Notes: generated by a model from the letters alone, not told the origin. A DNA stretch of 64,000 bases from Mesorhizobium sp. L2C084A000 (GCF_000502875.1 NZ_AYWX01000001.1:166527-230526); one strand, 5' to 3'; shown: positions 1 through 9,562, numbered from the stretch's first letter. Program-made: numbers and translations.

Positions 1-774
1 ATGGATGCCGAGTTTATGCTCAAGTCCGGAACAGAAGACGTCGTTGCGCGCGCCAAGCGCGCCATCGTCGCCGACCAGGAATTTCGGCACCAGGAACAAC
101 GATATGCCGCGCGTGCCGGCCGGCGCGTCGGGCAGCCGCGCCAGCACCAGATGGATGATGTTGTCGGTGAAATCGTGCTCGCCATAGGTGATGAAGATTT
201 TTTGGCCGAAGATGCGGTAGCTGCCGTCACCCGCCGGCTCGGCGCGGGCGCGCAAGGCGGCGAGGTCCGAACCGGCTTGCGGCTCGGTCAGGTTCATCGT
301 GCCCATCCAGTCGCCGGAGACGAGCTTTTCGAGATATTTGGCCTTGAGGTCGTCGGAGGCGTGTTTGTCGAGCGCCTCGACCGCGCCCATGGTCAGCGTC
401 GGGCCGATGCCGAAGGCCATGGCGGCGGAGTTCCACATTTCGAGCGCGGCCACGCCGAGCATGGTCGGCAGCGCCTGGCCGCCATATTCCGCAGGCCCGG
501 AGAGCGCGTTCCAGCCGCCATCGATCCAGCGGCGATAGAGTTCCTTCCAGCCGGGCGGCGTGGTGACGGCGGCGCCCTTCAGCACCGCACCCTGCCGATC
601 GCCGATCGTGTAGAGCGGTGCGACCTCTTCGGTGGCGAAACGGCCGGCCTCACCCAGAACGGCATCGACCAGATCCTCGCCGAGATCGCCGAAGGTGCCG
701 GCATCGAGCGCCGATTTCATGCCGGCCACGTGCTTGAGCGTGAAGGCGATATCCTCGACCGGTGCCCTATACAT
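1..774 (-). CDS. Acyl-CoA dehydrogenase, N-terminal part (cut by window edge)
   Basis: The minus strand reads 258 codons and runs off the left edge, so the C-terminal half is missing. It begins MYRAPVEDIAFTLKHVAGM and carries the flavin-contacting motifs of acyl-CoA dehydrogenases: MNLTEPQAGSDL near residue 160 and FGQKIFITYGEHD near residue 190. The family oxidises acyl-CoA thioesters to the 2-enoyl-CoA with FAD, passing electrons to ETF, in the cytoplasm. The N-terminal extension before the usual dehydrogenase fold resembles the long (about 590 aa) FadE-like/PA0506-type subgroup. The ATG at 774 is preceded by a perfect AGGAGGAG Shine-Dalgarno at 783-790. Substrate cannot be told from this fragment. 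Confidence 0.9.
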   Translation of the reverse strand, partial: MYRAPVEDIAFTLKHVAGMKSALDAGTFGDLGEDLVDAVLGEAGRFATEEVAPLYTIGDRQGAVLKGAAVTTPPGWKELYRRWIDGGWNALSGPAEYGGQALPTMLGVAALEMWNSAAMAFGIGPTLTMGAVEALDKHASDDLKAKYLEKLVSGDWMGTMNLTEPQAGSDLAALRARAEPAGDGSYRIFGQKIFITYGEHDFTDNIIHLVLARLPDAPAGTRGISLFLVPKFLVGDDGALGARNDVFCSGLEHKLGIH

Positions 775-1593
775 GCCGCTCACTCCTCCTGATGCATCGG
801 CCCGCCCAACCCTAGAGCCGGTGCCGCTGCAAAACCACCCGCCGTATCAGCGGTCTCCCACCTTTCCTCAAAAACGGCAACTAAGGCCCGCGATGCCGGG
901 ACTACCAAAACATCGCCGCCCTCGCTAATGGCTCGCCCCTACACTTTCCCCACAGCGCGTCAGCTCGAGCCGGGCGAATGATCGGCGCCTGCCTGATCTC
1001 CCCGCGCTACGTCACACAGCGTCAGCACATGGGATCGAGTCGATAGTCGCGACACGAGATCGCTCCAAGGACAAACACGCGCCCATCGCGCTATTGTTCG
1101 GCGTTCGCGATGCCCATGCCCGAATGCTTCCTGACGTCGGGCGTGTGGCTCGATCCGACGGCGCCGTTGGCGGGCCGTGCCGCCGTTTCGTGGCGCGAGA
1201 TCGGTGGCCATGGCGGAGCATCCGCGCCGTACTTGGAGGCGATGCGCCATGATCTGCATCACTGCCTTTATCAATGAGCCGAACGTCCAAGCCATGCGAT
1301 GAACACAGCGAGAACATGGCTCGCGATCAGGGGGGACTACTTGTGGGTGATCCAATCCAACAAAACTTCGATCTGCTCGCACCGACATGCATTGAAAGCG
1401 CCAGAACCTATAAGACTAGCCCTATTTACGATAGCAATTGCTGGTTTCGATCAATGTTGCTTCGCGCACCGCAAAACCTTAAAGACCGATGCGGCAAGGG
1501 CTTGTATCGGTTCCTATGATTCGAAAGGGAGTACGGCTCTTATTCCATGGCGCCGTTATCTCGGCGGATAGGTGAGATCGTGACAAAGTCAAA
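775..1593. other. Gene-poor stretch, no supported gene
   Basis: About 800 bases contain no open frame that I can support. Overlapping short frames on both strands (for example 960-1388 minus and 1274-1571 plus) have no recognisable motif, poor codon pattern and no convincing ribosome-binding site. From about 1320 onward the sequence becomes visibly more A+T rich than the flanks. Together with the integrase remnant at 2745-3041 this suggests decayed acquired DNA. I see no tRNA gene in it. Confidence 0.5.
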
Positions 1594-2721
1594 ATGGACT
1601 GCAACGCGATCATGAGCCCAAAATCTGGCAATGAAATTCGCTCGATATGCATTGTCCAAACAAAATTCCTGGGTGATGTCACGCTGACATCTGCTTTGGT
1701 CCGCAATCTACGCCTCGCCTATCCCGACGCTTCGATAACAATGATATGCGCGCCTGGCCTTAAGCAATTCATTGTCGCGCAACAGATTGCCGACGTGGCG
1801 GTTGGCTTTGAAACCGGGGGCAGAGGAAGGACTCCGCTTAAGCGATTGACCGACTATTATGCCCTTATTTCTGCTCTGCGGCGTCAAAAATTCGATCTCA
1901 GCATCGATCTTACCGATACAAAAACCTCACGGATCATGCACCGTTTGACCGGCGCCCCACTTCGGGTTGGCTTCGATCCTCCCGAGCGTCCGTTTAAGTT
2001 CTGGGAAATTCAGATGGCAAACGTCCTCGCGCCGCCGTTCGGCCATGGTGGCTCCCATTATCTCTACAGATACCTGTCTCCATTGGGCGCCCTCGGGTTA
2101 GCGATTCAAAACCCAACCCCTCGGCTGCAGCCCACCAAGATTGCCCAAGAGGAGTGTGCCAGGCTTCTTTTCGAAAACGCCTTGGCGAAGAAATCATACG
2201 TGGCTGTGCATGCGGGCGCGAGGTCCGAGGGGCGTCGTTGGCCGCCGCAACATTTTGCCGCCGTCATTGATGAGATCTACGCCAAAACCGGGCTGCGGTC
2301 TCTGATCATCGGTGGGCCTGACGAAAGGCCCGTTGCGCAAAGCATAATTGAAGCGGCAACATCGCCGGTGGCCACTGTCGTCGGAAAGGCCTCGCTTGAA
2401 GTCCTTGTCGCGTTGTTGACAGAAGCGGCAATTTTCCTTGGCAATGACAGCGGCCCGATGCACGTTGCAGCCTCTGTTGAAACTCCGGCGGTGGGATTGT
2501 TCGGTCTGCAGTCTCCTGATCTATGGGGCCCGTTTGGTATCCCCAACAAAACGCTCCGGCCGCCCATGCCTTGTCCATGTATCGCTCCAGGTGTTTGTAA
2601 AGAATACAACCCCGGTGGGGTCTATTGTGTTCAGCGGCTTCAGGTTGCTGAAGTCGCAGAAGCGACACTCGATTTCATTGAGACAAGCGGCTCTCGACCG
2701 ACCCAACTACGATGCGCGTAA
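1594..2721 (+). CDS. Glycosyltransferase family 9 (ADP-heptose:LPS heptosyltransferase-like)
   Basis: A 375-residue protein of the GT9 (heptosyltransferase, GT-B fold) family, which transfers ADP-activated heptoses or related sugars onto lipopolysaccharide core or other surface glycans at the inner face of the membrane. Visible landmarks are ICIVQTKFLGDVTLTSAL near the N-terminus, VAVHAGARSEGRRWPPQHF near residue 205, LIIGGPDE near 235, and the signature FLGNDSGPMHVAAS near 285, followed by AVGLFG. ATG at 1594 or 1612 are both possible; an in-frame stop at 1573 excludes longer forms. Codon use and GC are lower than in neighbouring genes, and an integrase fragment lies just downstream, so horizontal origin is likely. 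Acceptor unknown. Confidence 0.82.
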   Translation: MDCNAIMSPKSGNEIRSICIVQTKFLGDVTLTSALVRNLRLAYPDASITMICAPGLKQFIVAQQIADVAVGFETGGRGRTPLKRLTDYYALISALRRQKFDLSIDLTDTKTSRIMHRLTGAPLRVGFDPPERPFKFWEIQMANVLAPPFGHGGSHYLYRYLSPLGALGLAIQNPTPRLQPTKIAQEECARLLFENALAKKSYVAVHAGARSEGRRWPPQHFAAVIDEIYAKTGLRSLIIGGPDERPVAQSIIEAATSPVATVVGKASLEVLVALLTEAAIFLGNDSGPMHVAASVETPAVGLFGLQSPDLWGPFGIPNKTLRPPMPCPCIAPGVCKEYNPGGVYCVQRLQVAEVAEATLDFIETSGSRPTQLRCA

Positions 2722-2744
2722 TTACCTAGCATTGATCCGCGACG

Positions 2745-3041
2745 TCATCGAACTGACGTGCCCCTCGATGCCGTTCGATCACCCACGCGATGCGAGATCG
2801 TTTCTTCGGCCGTCTCGTAGCTCACGTCCGTCTCGTCGCCAAGATACTCGTGCAAGCTCGACCTGAACCCATGAACGGTCACGTCGCCGGGCGTCAGATG
2901 CAGGATGCCGGTCCTGACAGTGCTTGGCTTCGCGCCTCGCGAGCCGCTAGGAAGATGTACGCCGCATCCCGATACGGAGGCAAGCTGCTCCCGGAGGATG
3001 GTCATGGCGCGCACATTTTTTGTAAGCCTCAAATTTGTCAC
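2745..3041 (-). pseudogene. Tyrosine recombinase (phage-type integrase) C-terminal remnant
   Basis: Read on the minus strand, this fragment matches the catalytic domain of P4-type site-specific integrases. RAMTILREQL resembles the conserved RAMxILRE segment, DVTVHGFRSSLHEYLGDET is the HxxR box, and YETAEETISHRVGD is the LAHxxGD box. The whole N-terminal part is missing, and the catalytic tyrosine segment expected just after the last histidine is not recognisable. No credible start or ribosome-binding site is present. It is best read as debris of an integrated element that also brought the adjacent glycosyltransferase. The element class is an inference from motif memory. Confidence 0.7.
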
Positions 3042-3130
3042 GCGGATTTTGCAATCGGGGCGGCGCGTATTAAGTTCAAGCCATGCCGGATCGACCGGCG
3101 TGAGATCAGAACCAGCAACCGGAATCGCCC

Positions 3131-3349
3131 ATGCTTGCCAGACCCGACGCTTACCGCTGCATCGAATGCGGCCTGCCCTATCGAGCGGAGGGGTTCTGTT
3201 ACCATGGGGGCAGACTGGACCACGGTGCCGCCTACTGGTCGGATCGCGGCATATTGTGCTCCCCGCAATGCTCTCTGGCCCATCACCGCAAACGCGCCGC
3301 CGAAGGCACGCTGCGGCAAGAGCCCGCGCCCGATCCGTTTGGATTCTAG
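3131..3349 (+). CDS. Small Cys/His-containing hypothetical protein
   Basis: A 72-residue protein with a possible zinc-ribbon arrangement: YRCIECGLPY near residue 10, FCYHGG near 22, and GILCSPQCSLAHHRKR near 42. CxxC and C-x3-C pairs plus histidines would suit a structural metal site. I do not recognise a named family. Coding appears plausible because composition returns to the high-GC pattern of the chromosome and the Cys pairs are regularly spaced, but the ribosome-binding site upstream of the ATG is weak (CCGGAAT). It sits alone between the integrase remnant and the muramidase gene. Confidence 0.55.
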   Translation: MLARPDAYRCIECGLPYRAEGFCYHGGRLDHGAAYWSDRGILCSPQCSLAHHRKRAAEGTLRQEPAPDPFGF

Positions 3350-3450
3350 CCGCTGATGCGACGCCAGCTTTTCTGAAGCCGGCCTCCCGGAAGCAAATCC
3401 TTAACCATGACGGTTCAGGATTTGCCTTTGATCAACGGGGACTCCCTGTT

Positions 3451-4617
3451 TTGAAAAGGACGGCGTGCCTTCTTCGCCGCACAGCGCTTCTCGCCTTGGC
3501 GGCGACGATGGCGCTGTCCATGGCGGCAAAGGCCTCGGATTTTTCCGAGCCGTGGAAGAACGCCGACCGCGCTTTGGTCGTCGATGCCTACGAATACAAT
3601 TCCATCGATTGGGCCCAGCTCGCCACCGACAAGCGGGTCGTCGGCTTCATCAACAAAGCCTCCGACGGCATGCCGCCGGCCTATTTCTGCTTGGGCAACG
3701 ACATCGAGGTGAAGCTTTGCAAGGCGCTGTGGAAACGTCATGCGGTGACGCGCGAACTGTTCCAGACGCGCAGGGTGGTGGCCAAGGCACTCGGCCTGAA
3801 ATGGGGCGCCTATCACCTTGCCCGCCCCGGCAATCCGGTCGAGCAGGCCAACAATTTCCTCGATTTCGCCGGGCCTGCGCCGGACGATCTCATGGCTCTC
3901 GACATTGAGGGCAATGATCCCTCGCAATGGATGTCGCTTGACGACGCCGAGGAGTTCGTACGCCAGGTGCATCGCCGCATCGGCCGTTTCCCGGTGCTGT
4001 ACACCAACGGCAGGACCGCCCAGTACATTGCCGACAACAGCTACCGATACCGGCTCCTGTCGCGGCTGCCGCTCTGGTATGCGCGCTACACCAACGACAT
4101 CGACGTGCATTTCCCGATGGGCAACTGGCAAGGCTACGCACTTTGGCAGTTTTCGGCGCAAGCCAATTGCGGCCGTTTCCGCTGCCCTTACAGGGTTGCC
4201 GGCACGCCTAACGACATAGACGTCAATGTCGCGCCGACAGACGCCGCCACGCTGCGCGCGCAATGGCCGTTCGGTGGGCTTATCGACGTGCCGCCGGACT
4301 ATCTCGCCTCGATACCGCTTCCGGTCTCACGCGAGGCCGGCCTCGCCGGCAATGTCACCATCACCTTTGCGTCTGTGGCCGCGCCGCCGACTTTCGAGGA
4401 CATGGTTGCAGCGTTGGGCACACGCTGGTCCCGTTTCCGCGACGGCTTCCGCATGCCAGTCGTGAAGACGGTGCCCCGGAGACCGAGTTTCGGCATTGTC
4501 CAATATGTCGCCTGGAAGCGGACCGAGCGGCGTTCGCCCGCACAACTCGACGCTGCCTTTGCCTTGTCCGATCCGCTCAGCACCGCTTCCACCGAACTCG
4601 ATCGCGGCCAGCGGTGA
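3451..4617 (+). CDS. Secreted GH25-family muramidase (lysozyme-like)
   Basis: About 388 residues. An N-terminal signal peptide (KRTACLLRRTALLALAATMA, ending near AAKA-SDF) precedes a glycoside hydrolase 25 domain, the family of N-acetylmuramidases that cut the peptidoglycan glycan chain. Family landmarks are VVDAYEYNSIDWAQL near residue 42, GAYHLARPGNP near 120, the catalytic DxE segment LMALDIEGND near 147-153, VLYTNGRTAQY, and LPLWYARYTND then YALWQFSA. The C-terminal about 110 residues after the fold are unassigned. The reading frame extends far upstream, but TTG at 3451 is chosen because GGGGA lies 9 bases before it and it puts the signal peptide first. It converges on purD with a 14-base gap. 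Confidence 0.8.
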   Translation: MKRTACLLRRTALLALAATMALSMAAKASDFSEPWKNADRALVVDAYEYNSIDWAQLATDKRVVGFINKASDGMPPAYFCLGNDIEVKLCKALWKRHAVTRELFQTRRVVAKALGLKWGAYHLARPGNPVEQANNFLDFAGPAPDDLMALDIEGNDPSQWMSLDDAEEFVRQVHRRIGRFPVLYTNGRTAQYIADNSYRYRLLSRLPLWYARYTNDIDVHFPMGNWQGYALWQFSAQANCGRFRCPYRVAGTPNDIDVNVAPTDAATLRAQWPFGGLIDVPPDYLASIPLPVSREAGLAGNVTITFASVAAPPTFEDMVAALGTRWSRFRDGFRMPVVKTVPRRPSFGIVQYVAWKRTERRSPAQLDAAFALSDPLSTASTELDRGQR

Positions 4618-4631
4618 GCCAACGCGGAACT

Positions 4632-5909
4632 TCAGGTTCCCTGTTCGCGCGCCACGGCCTGCCAGCCGATATCGCGGCGGCAGAACCCGTCCGGCCAATC
4701 GATGCGGTCAAGCGCGGCATAGGCTCGTTTCTGTGCCTCGCCGACCGTGGCGCCTGATGCCGTCACGTTGAGGACGCGGCCGCCATTGGCAACCAGCGCG
4801 CCGCCATTGATGGCGGTACCGGCGTGGAATATCTGGACGCCGTCGCTCGCCGCGTCTTCGACGCCGCGGATGACCGAGCCTTTTTCCGGTGTTCCGGGAT
4901 AGCCTCTCGCCGCCATCACCACGGTCAAGGCCGCCTCGTCGCGCCAGCGCACCGAAGTATGCGCAAGCTGGCCGTCGGTCGCCGCGTTGAGCAGGACCAG
5001 CAGATCGTCCTTCAGCCGCATCATCAGCACCTGGCATTCCGGGTCGCCGAAACGGGTGTTGTATTCGATCAGCCTCGGTCCCTTGTCGGTGATCATCAGC
5101 CCGGCAAACAGCACGCCGGAGAACGGCGCGCCAAGTTCGGCCATGCCGCGCATGGTCGGCTCGATGATCTCGCGCATGGTGCGCTCGACCAGTTCCGGCG
5201 TCATCACCGGGGCCGGCGAATAGGCGCCCATACCGCCTGTGTTGGGGCCAGTGTCGCCATCGCCGACGCGCTTGTGGTCCTGCGCGGTGCCGAAGGGCAG
5301 CGCGGTGTTATCGTCGCAGAGGCAGAAGAAGCTCGCCTCCTCGCCGGTCATGAATTCCTCGACCACAACTTCCGCGCCGGCAGCGCCGAAGGAACCATCG
5401 AAGCAGGCATCGAGTGCTGCCTGTGCTTCACTGAGCGTCATGGCGACGGTGACGCCCTTGCCGGCAGCGAGCCCGTCGGCCTTGATGACGATCGGCGCTC
5501 CGGTCTTTTCGACATATGCCTTGGCCGAGGCCAGATCACTGAAGCGGCCATAGGCGGCAGTCGGGATGTCGTAGCGGGCACAGAGGTCCTTGGTGAATCC
5601 CTTCGAACCTTCCAGCTGTGCGGCAGCCTTGGAGGGACCGAAGACGCGGATATTTTCGGCGCGCAGATCGTCGGCAATGCCGGCGACCAGCGGCCCCTCC
5701 GGACCGACCACCACGAGGTCGATTTTTTTCTCCCGGCAGAACGCGGCCACGGCGGCGTGGTCGGCTAAATCCAGCTTCACCAGCTCAGCCTCGCTGCCGA
5801 TGCCCGGGTTGCCGGGAGCCGCATAGAGCTTTGTCAGCAGCGGTGATGCGGCAATCTTCCAGGCGAGCGCATGTTCGCGGCCGCCGGAGCCGAGAAGAAG
5901 AACGTTCAT
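4632..5909 (-). CDS. purD: Phosphoribosylamine--glycine ligase
   Basis: PurD catalyses the ATP-dependent ligation of glycine to 5-phosphoribosylamine, the second step of purine synthesis. The protein has the N-terminal [30 protein letters not shown] near residue 80, the ATP-grasp region [33 protein letters not shown], and [22 protein letters not shown] written in pieces as FAGLMIT...[10 protein letters not shown]. At 425 residues it is of normal length. A GTG at 5915 is in frame, but its Shine-Dalgarno would touch the codon; ATG at 5909 has AAGAGG five bases upstream and is preferred. Confidence 0.97.
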   Translation of the reverse strand: MNVLLLGSGGREHALAWKIAASPLLTKLYAAPGNPGIGSEAELVKLDLADHAAVAAFCREKKIDLVVVGPEGPLVAGIADDLRAENIRVFGPSKAAAQLEGSKGFTKDLCARYDIPTAAYGRFSDLASAKAYVEKTGAPIVIKADGLAAGKGVTVAMTLSEAQAALDACFDGSFGAAGAEVVVEEFMTGEEASFFCLCDDNTALPFGTAQDHKRVGDGDTGPNTGGMGAYSPAPVMTPELVERTMREIIEPTMRGMAELGAPFSGVLFAGLMITDKGPRLIEYNTRFGDPECQVLMMRLKDDLLVLLNAATDGQLAHTSVRWRDEAALTVVMAARGYPGTPEKGSVIRGVEDAASDGVQIFHAGTAINGGALVANGGRVLNVTASGATVGEAQKRAYAALDRIDWPDGFCRRDIGWQAVAREQGT

Positions 5910-6065
5910 GGCCACCTCTTGATGCTGTCCCTAAAAAAGAACCCGCTATTGCTCTCTGCAGGACGGGTCAAGGCATCAGGGTGTTTAGATCGCGATTGCG
6001 CACGGGAACGTTATCCCCCGCCGAAAATGGCGGCGGACACCGCCGCCGATTTTCTGGCGATTCGA

Positions 6066-6881
6066 CTAGGCGGAGAAAACCACCGGAAACCAGTCCTCGC
6101 GTAGCCTCTGTCCCGGCTGCATGCCATGGCCATGATAGGGCGGCGAGGTGCGGCCCGGCCGCTCGACATAGCGCGCATCGTCACCGACCCAGCGCAGCGA
6201 CAGCGCCCGGCGCCGCGCCGCGGTCATATTGCCACGGGCGCCGTGCGCGGTCCTGAAGTCGAACAGGATGGCGTCGCCCGGCTCCATTTCCCATTCGAGC
6301 ACCTTCATCGACGGATCCTTGTCGGGATCGGGCACCGGCAGATAGTCGCCCTCGCCGGCATAAAAGTTGCTATCGTCGAGCCAGCGCACCGGCAGGATCA
6401 TCTTGTCCCATTTGTGCGAGCCGGCGATCAGACGCAGCGTCGCTTCCTTCACCGGGTCGATGGGTATCCAGAAGCTCACCGTCTGCCGGCCATCGACGAA
6501 ATAGTAGGGGATGTCCTGATGCCAGGGCGTCGGCTTCTGCGTGCCGGGCTCCTTGACCAGCACATGATCGTGGAAGAACTGCGCGGTGCGCGACTGCATC
6601 ACCGCAGCCGCCAGTTCGGCGGCTGGCGAACCCCGCACCAGACTGACGAATTCGGGGATGCGCTCCCAGTTGCAGTAGTCGTCGAAGAAACTGCCGCGGC
6701 CGTTGGCGATGTCGGATGCGGTGGCGCTGCGGTTCTGCATGTTGCGTTCGATGCCGGCGGCAATCGTGTCGACCCAGCCCTTGAAGGCGCCGCGAATGCA
6801 GACAGCGCCGTCACGCTGATAGTCGGCAATCGTGGACGCGCCGATCATGGTGGCGTCGAGGGTGGCAGTCTGGGAAGCCAT
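6066..6881 (-). CDS. Phytanoyl-CoA dioxygenase (PhyH) family protein
   Basis: A 271-residue Fe(II)/2-oxoglutarate-dependent oxygenase. The double-stranded beta-helix ligands are visible: WHQDIPYY near residues 120-127 (HxD) and RTAHGARGN near 210 (distal His), with RWVGDDARYVERPG following. Members hydroxylate small molecules or acyl-CoAs; the substrate here is unknown. ATG at 6881 is preceded by AAGAGGAGAA; an in-frame longer start at 6908 has no such site. It is divergently transcribed from a LysR regulator 89 bases away, a standard arrangement for control by that regulator. It is otherwise alone, so no pathway can be inferred. Confidence 0.88.
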   Translation of the reverse strand: MASQTATLDATMIGASTIADYQRDGAVCIRGAFKGWVDTIAAGIERNMQNRSATASDIANGRGSFFDDYCNWERIPEFVSLVRGSPAAELAAAVMQSRTAQFFHDHVLVKEPGTQKPTPWHQDIPYYFVDGRQTVSFWIPIDPVKEATLRLIAGSHKWDKMILPVRWLDDSNFYAGEGDYLPVPDPDKDPSMKVLEWEMEPGDAILFDFRTAHGARGNMTAARRRALSLRWVGDDARYVERPGRTSPPYHGHGMQPGQRLREDWFPVVFSA

Positions 6882-6970
6882 GGCGTTCTCCTCTTGGAAT
6901 GAAGCCATTATCGCAATATCAATTCATTCAGTAAAATAATAACTTTCCATCCGACATATAGAGTACTCCT

Positions 6971-7882
6971 ATGAGTGTGACCCTCACGCAGCTGCGCTAT
7001 CTGGTTGCCGTGGCGCGTCACGGTAGCGTCACCGGCGCGGCAAAGATGCTCAACGTTTCTCAGCCGTCGATTTCGGTGGCGATCGACGCGGTCGAAAAGA
7101 ATTTCGGCCAGAAGCTGTTCGTCCGCCAGCGCGGAAGCGGCGTGTCGCCGACATCGTTCGGCCGCGCCGTCGTGGCCAAGGCAAGGCAGGTTCTCACCGA
7201 AACGGACGAACTCGTCGGCCTGGGTTCAAGCAAATCGGCTGTCAGCGGTGAGTTGGTGCTGGGATGCTTCGAGGATCTGGCGCCTTTCTTCGCGCCGGCT
7301 TTGATCCGCGCCTTCTCCGAACGCTATCCGGCCGTCAAAATCGTCGTTCGCGACGAGACGTTCGAGACCCTGGGACGACGGCTGGGTGATGCGGCCATCG
7401 ATCTCGGCCTGACTTATGATCTCAGCCTGCCGACGCATTTCGCCCGCATCCTGCTGCGCGAACTTCGCCCGCACGCGCTGTTGCCGGCAGGCCATGCCCT
7501 GGCGGACCGGCCAATGGTCAGTCTTGCCGATCTGGCCGCCTATCCGCTGATCACGACGGACCAGCCGCACAGCTGGCAGCACATGCTCGACCTGTTTCGC
7601 AGCCGCGGCCTTTCGCCAGCGGCCGACATGACGACGAGCTCGTTCGAACTGCAGCGCAGCATGGTCGCCAACGGCTTCGGCGTCGCGGTCAGCTATACCC
7701 GCCCGCACGGCGACCGCAGCTATGACGGGCTGCCGCTGATCTGCAAGCCGCTATCCGATCCGCTGCCCATGCAGCGGATCCTGCTCACCTATGACACGCA
7801 TCAGCGTGTGTCGAATGCAGCGCTGGCCTTCGTCGAGATGGCCAGGGACTGGTTCGCCACCCGCGACATCTTTGCCTTGTGA
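6971..7882 (+). CDS. LysR-family transcriptional regulator
   Basis: A 303-residue LysR-type regulator. The N-terminal winged helix-turn-helix is clear (LTQLRYLVAVARHGSVTGAA, then VSQPSISVAIDAVEK, residues about 5-60), followed by the periplasmic-binding-protein-like effector domain (ELVLGCFEDLAPFFAPAL near residue 93 and the hydrophobic ELQRSMVANGFGVAVSY near 225). It is divergent from the PhyH-family oxygenase at 6066-6881, its probable target. The 89-base AT-rich shared region contains the start-proximal GAGTACTCCT but no clear long palindrome. Effector unknown. Confidence 0.93.
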   Translation: MSVTLTQLRYLVAVARHGSVTGAAKMLNVSQPSISVAIDAVEKNFGQKLFVRQRGSGVSPTSFGRAVVAKARQVLTETDELVGLGSSKSAVSGELVLGCFEDLAPFFAPALIRAFSERYPAVKIVVRDETFETLGRRLGDAAIDLGLTYDLSLPTHFARILLRELRPHALLPAGHALADRPMVSLADLAAYPLITTDQPHSWQHMLDLFRSRGLSPAADMTTSSFELQRSMVANGFGVAVSYTRPHGDRSYDGLPLICKPLSDPLPMQRILLTYDTHQRVSNAALAFVEMARDWFATRDIFAL

Positions 7883-7944
7883 AAGGCTGACGTGCACCAC
7901 TCTCCCGCTTGCCGCTTGACGGTTTCTGCCGCTGCTGCCACTCC

Positions 7945-8934
7945 ATGGACATGGAAAACATCCAGTCGAAAGCGGCCCAGGGCCGTGTCGCCGATGCTCC
8001 GAACGGCCATTGGGTCTACCGCGTGCTGCCGCGCTCGATATGGCCCTATGCGCAGCTTGCCCGATGGGACAGGCCGATCGGCTGGCAGCTGCTGCTGTGG
8101 CCGTGCTGGTGGTCGGCGGCCTTGGCGGCAAGCGCCTATCCGCGTCCCGGCGACCCGCTGCTCTCACTGCTGCCGGCACCAGTGTATCTCGTGCTTTTCC
8201 TGGTCGGGGCCATCGCCATGCGTGGCGCCGGCTGCACCTACAACGACCTCGTCGACGAGGACATCGACAGCCAGGTGGAGCGCACGCGCTCGCGACCGCT
8301 GCCGTCGGGCAAGGCGACCCGCCGGCGGGCATGGCTGTTTCTCGTCCTGCAGGCTCTGGTCGGCCTCGTCGTGCTCATCCAGTTCAACAGCTTCGCCGTC
8401 CTGCTCGGCATCTGCTCACTGGCGGTCATCGCCATCTATCCATTCATGAAGCGGATAACCAACTGGCCGCAACTGGTGCTTGGCCTTGCCTTTTCCTGGG
8501 GCGCGCTGATGGGATGGGCGGTCGAGTTCGGCGATCTCGATGGGCCTGCCATCATGCTCTATATCGGCTCGATCCTGTGGGTGATCGGCTACGACACGAT
8601 CTACGCGCATCAGGACAAGGAAGATGACGCCATCGTCGGCGTGCGCTCGACGGCACGCTTGTTCGGCGACAACACCAAGTCGTGGCTGGCAGGGCTTTAT
8701 GGTGGCGCGCTGATCTGTTTTGCGATCGCCTTCGCGTCGGCGCAGGCGCCGGTGGTGGCGCTGGCCGGGCTGATTGCCGCCGGCGCCCATATGGCGCGGC
8801 AGATCGCGGTTCTGGATATCGACAATCCGGACCAATGCCTGCGACTGTTCAGGTCGAACAACCAGGTCGGCTGGCTGATCTTCCTCGGCCTGATCGGCGG
8901 CGCTGTGTGGGTGGCGCTGAAGCCGCTGGTTTAG
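7945..8934 (+). CDS. ubiA: 4-hydroxybenzoate polyprenyltransferase
   Basis: UbiA is the integral-membrane prenyltransferase that attaches the polyprenyl tail to 4-hydroxybenzoate in ubiquinone synthesis. Both Asp-rich Mg/diphosphate motifs are present: YNDLVDEDIDSQVERTRSRP near residue 97 and YDTIYAHQDKEDD near 213. Eight to nine hydrophobic segments follow. ATG at 7945 gives 329 residues; the frame is open a little further (TTG 7909) without ribosome-binding support, and even for 7945 the Shine-Dalgarno is poor. It begins 62 bases after the LysR gene on the same strand but is a housekeeping gene and probably independent. The side-chain donor may come from the polyprenyl synthase at 24477-25493. 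Confidence 0.95.
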   Translation: MDMENIQSKAAQGRVADAPNGHWVYRVLPRSIWPYAQLARWDRPIGWQLLLWPCWWSAALAASAYPRPGDPLLSLLPAPVYLVLFLVGAIAMRGAGCTYNDLVDEDIDSQVERTRSRPLPSGKATRRRAWLFLVLQALVGLVVLIQFNSFAVLLGICSLAVIAIYPFMKRITNWPQLVLGLAFSWGALMGWAVEFGDLDGPAIMLYIGSILWVIGYDTIYAHQDKEDDAIVGVRSTARLFGDNTKSWLAGLYGGALICFAIAFASAQAPVVALAGLIAAGAHMARQIAVLDIDNPDQCLRLFRSNNQVGWLIFLGLIGGAVWVALKPLV

Positions 8935-8970
8935 CGGCTTCCCGTCTCAGCATTCCCAGCGGGATCATGC

Positions 8971-9537
8971 TCAGTCGCGCGAAATAATCTCCTGGCCGTC
9001 GATGACCAGCCTGAGACCGAGGGCGCCCGCTCTGCGGCGAGCGAGGAAACGCGGGCGGCGCGTGTTCGAAATCCGCCCCTTGCGCCTATCCTGCGGCGGC
9101 AGCGTCTTGATGGCGGCGCCGAGCGATTCTTCCAGGGTGCGGGCAACGCCGTCCGATTCGATCAGCAGCATCGGCAGACGGTAAGCGTCGGCCCAGGCGC
9201 GCCAGTCGGCTGCGACATCGTCGAGATCGTCGGCCACAAGCAGCGGCACCGACAGCATCGGGTCGTTGTGCAGGAGTTCCAGGGTCACCGTGACATTGCC
9301 GTCCGGGTCTTCCATGGCGCGGGCGGCAACGCCGCGGAACGCATTGGCGGGCAGAACGATGATTGCGGGCAGGCCGCTCATCTCGAGCAGGCGGCGGATC
9401 ACGGCGCCGCGCTGGTCGATGGTGAAGGTTACATCGCCGTAGTCGTCGCGAGTCGCGTAGCTCACCACTTGCGGCAGGCGGAATGGGTCGAGACGCATGT
9501 TGCGTCCCGCCCAGACTGGCTTCAGTCCGGTGTTCAT
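8971..9537 (-). CDS. Conserved Rhizobiales protein, DUF6101-like
   Basis: A 188-residue soluble protein (MNTGLKPVWAGRNMRLDPF..., SYATRDDYGDVTFTIDQRGAVI, LPAIIVLPANAFRGVAARAM) that I recognise as a conserved rhizobial protein of unknown function, probably DUF6101. There are no membrane segments or signal peptide; a basic stretch near residue 150 (QDRRKGRISNTRRPRFLARRR) could contact nucleic acid. The ATG has AGGAAGG 7 bases upstream. The mRNA leader contains two strong hairpins (9563-9604), which could matter for control. It converges on ubiA with a 36-base gap. Confidence 0.75.
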   Translation of the reverse strand: MNTGLKPVWAGRNMRLDPFRLPQVVSYATRDDYGDVTFTIDQRGAVIRRLLEMSGLPAIIVLPANAFRGVAARAMEDPDGNVTVTLELLHNDPMLSVPLLVADDLDDVAADWRAWADAYRLPMLLIESDGVARTLEESLGAAIKTLPPQDRRKGRISNTRRPRFLARRRAGALGLRLVIDGQEIISRD

Positions 9538-9562
9538 AGAGTGGCCTTCCTGTCTGTCTCCT

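Noticed and set aside
960-1388. Minus-strand frame of 142 codons in the gene-poor stretch
   Set aside because: No motif, no family resemblance, no ribosome-binding site; overlapping frames on both strands are equally long.
2905-3450. Upstream extension of the GH25 muramidase frame
   Set aside because: The frame is open but crosses the integrase remnant and would bury the signal peptide; the TTG with GGGGA at 3451 explains the gene better.
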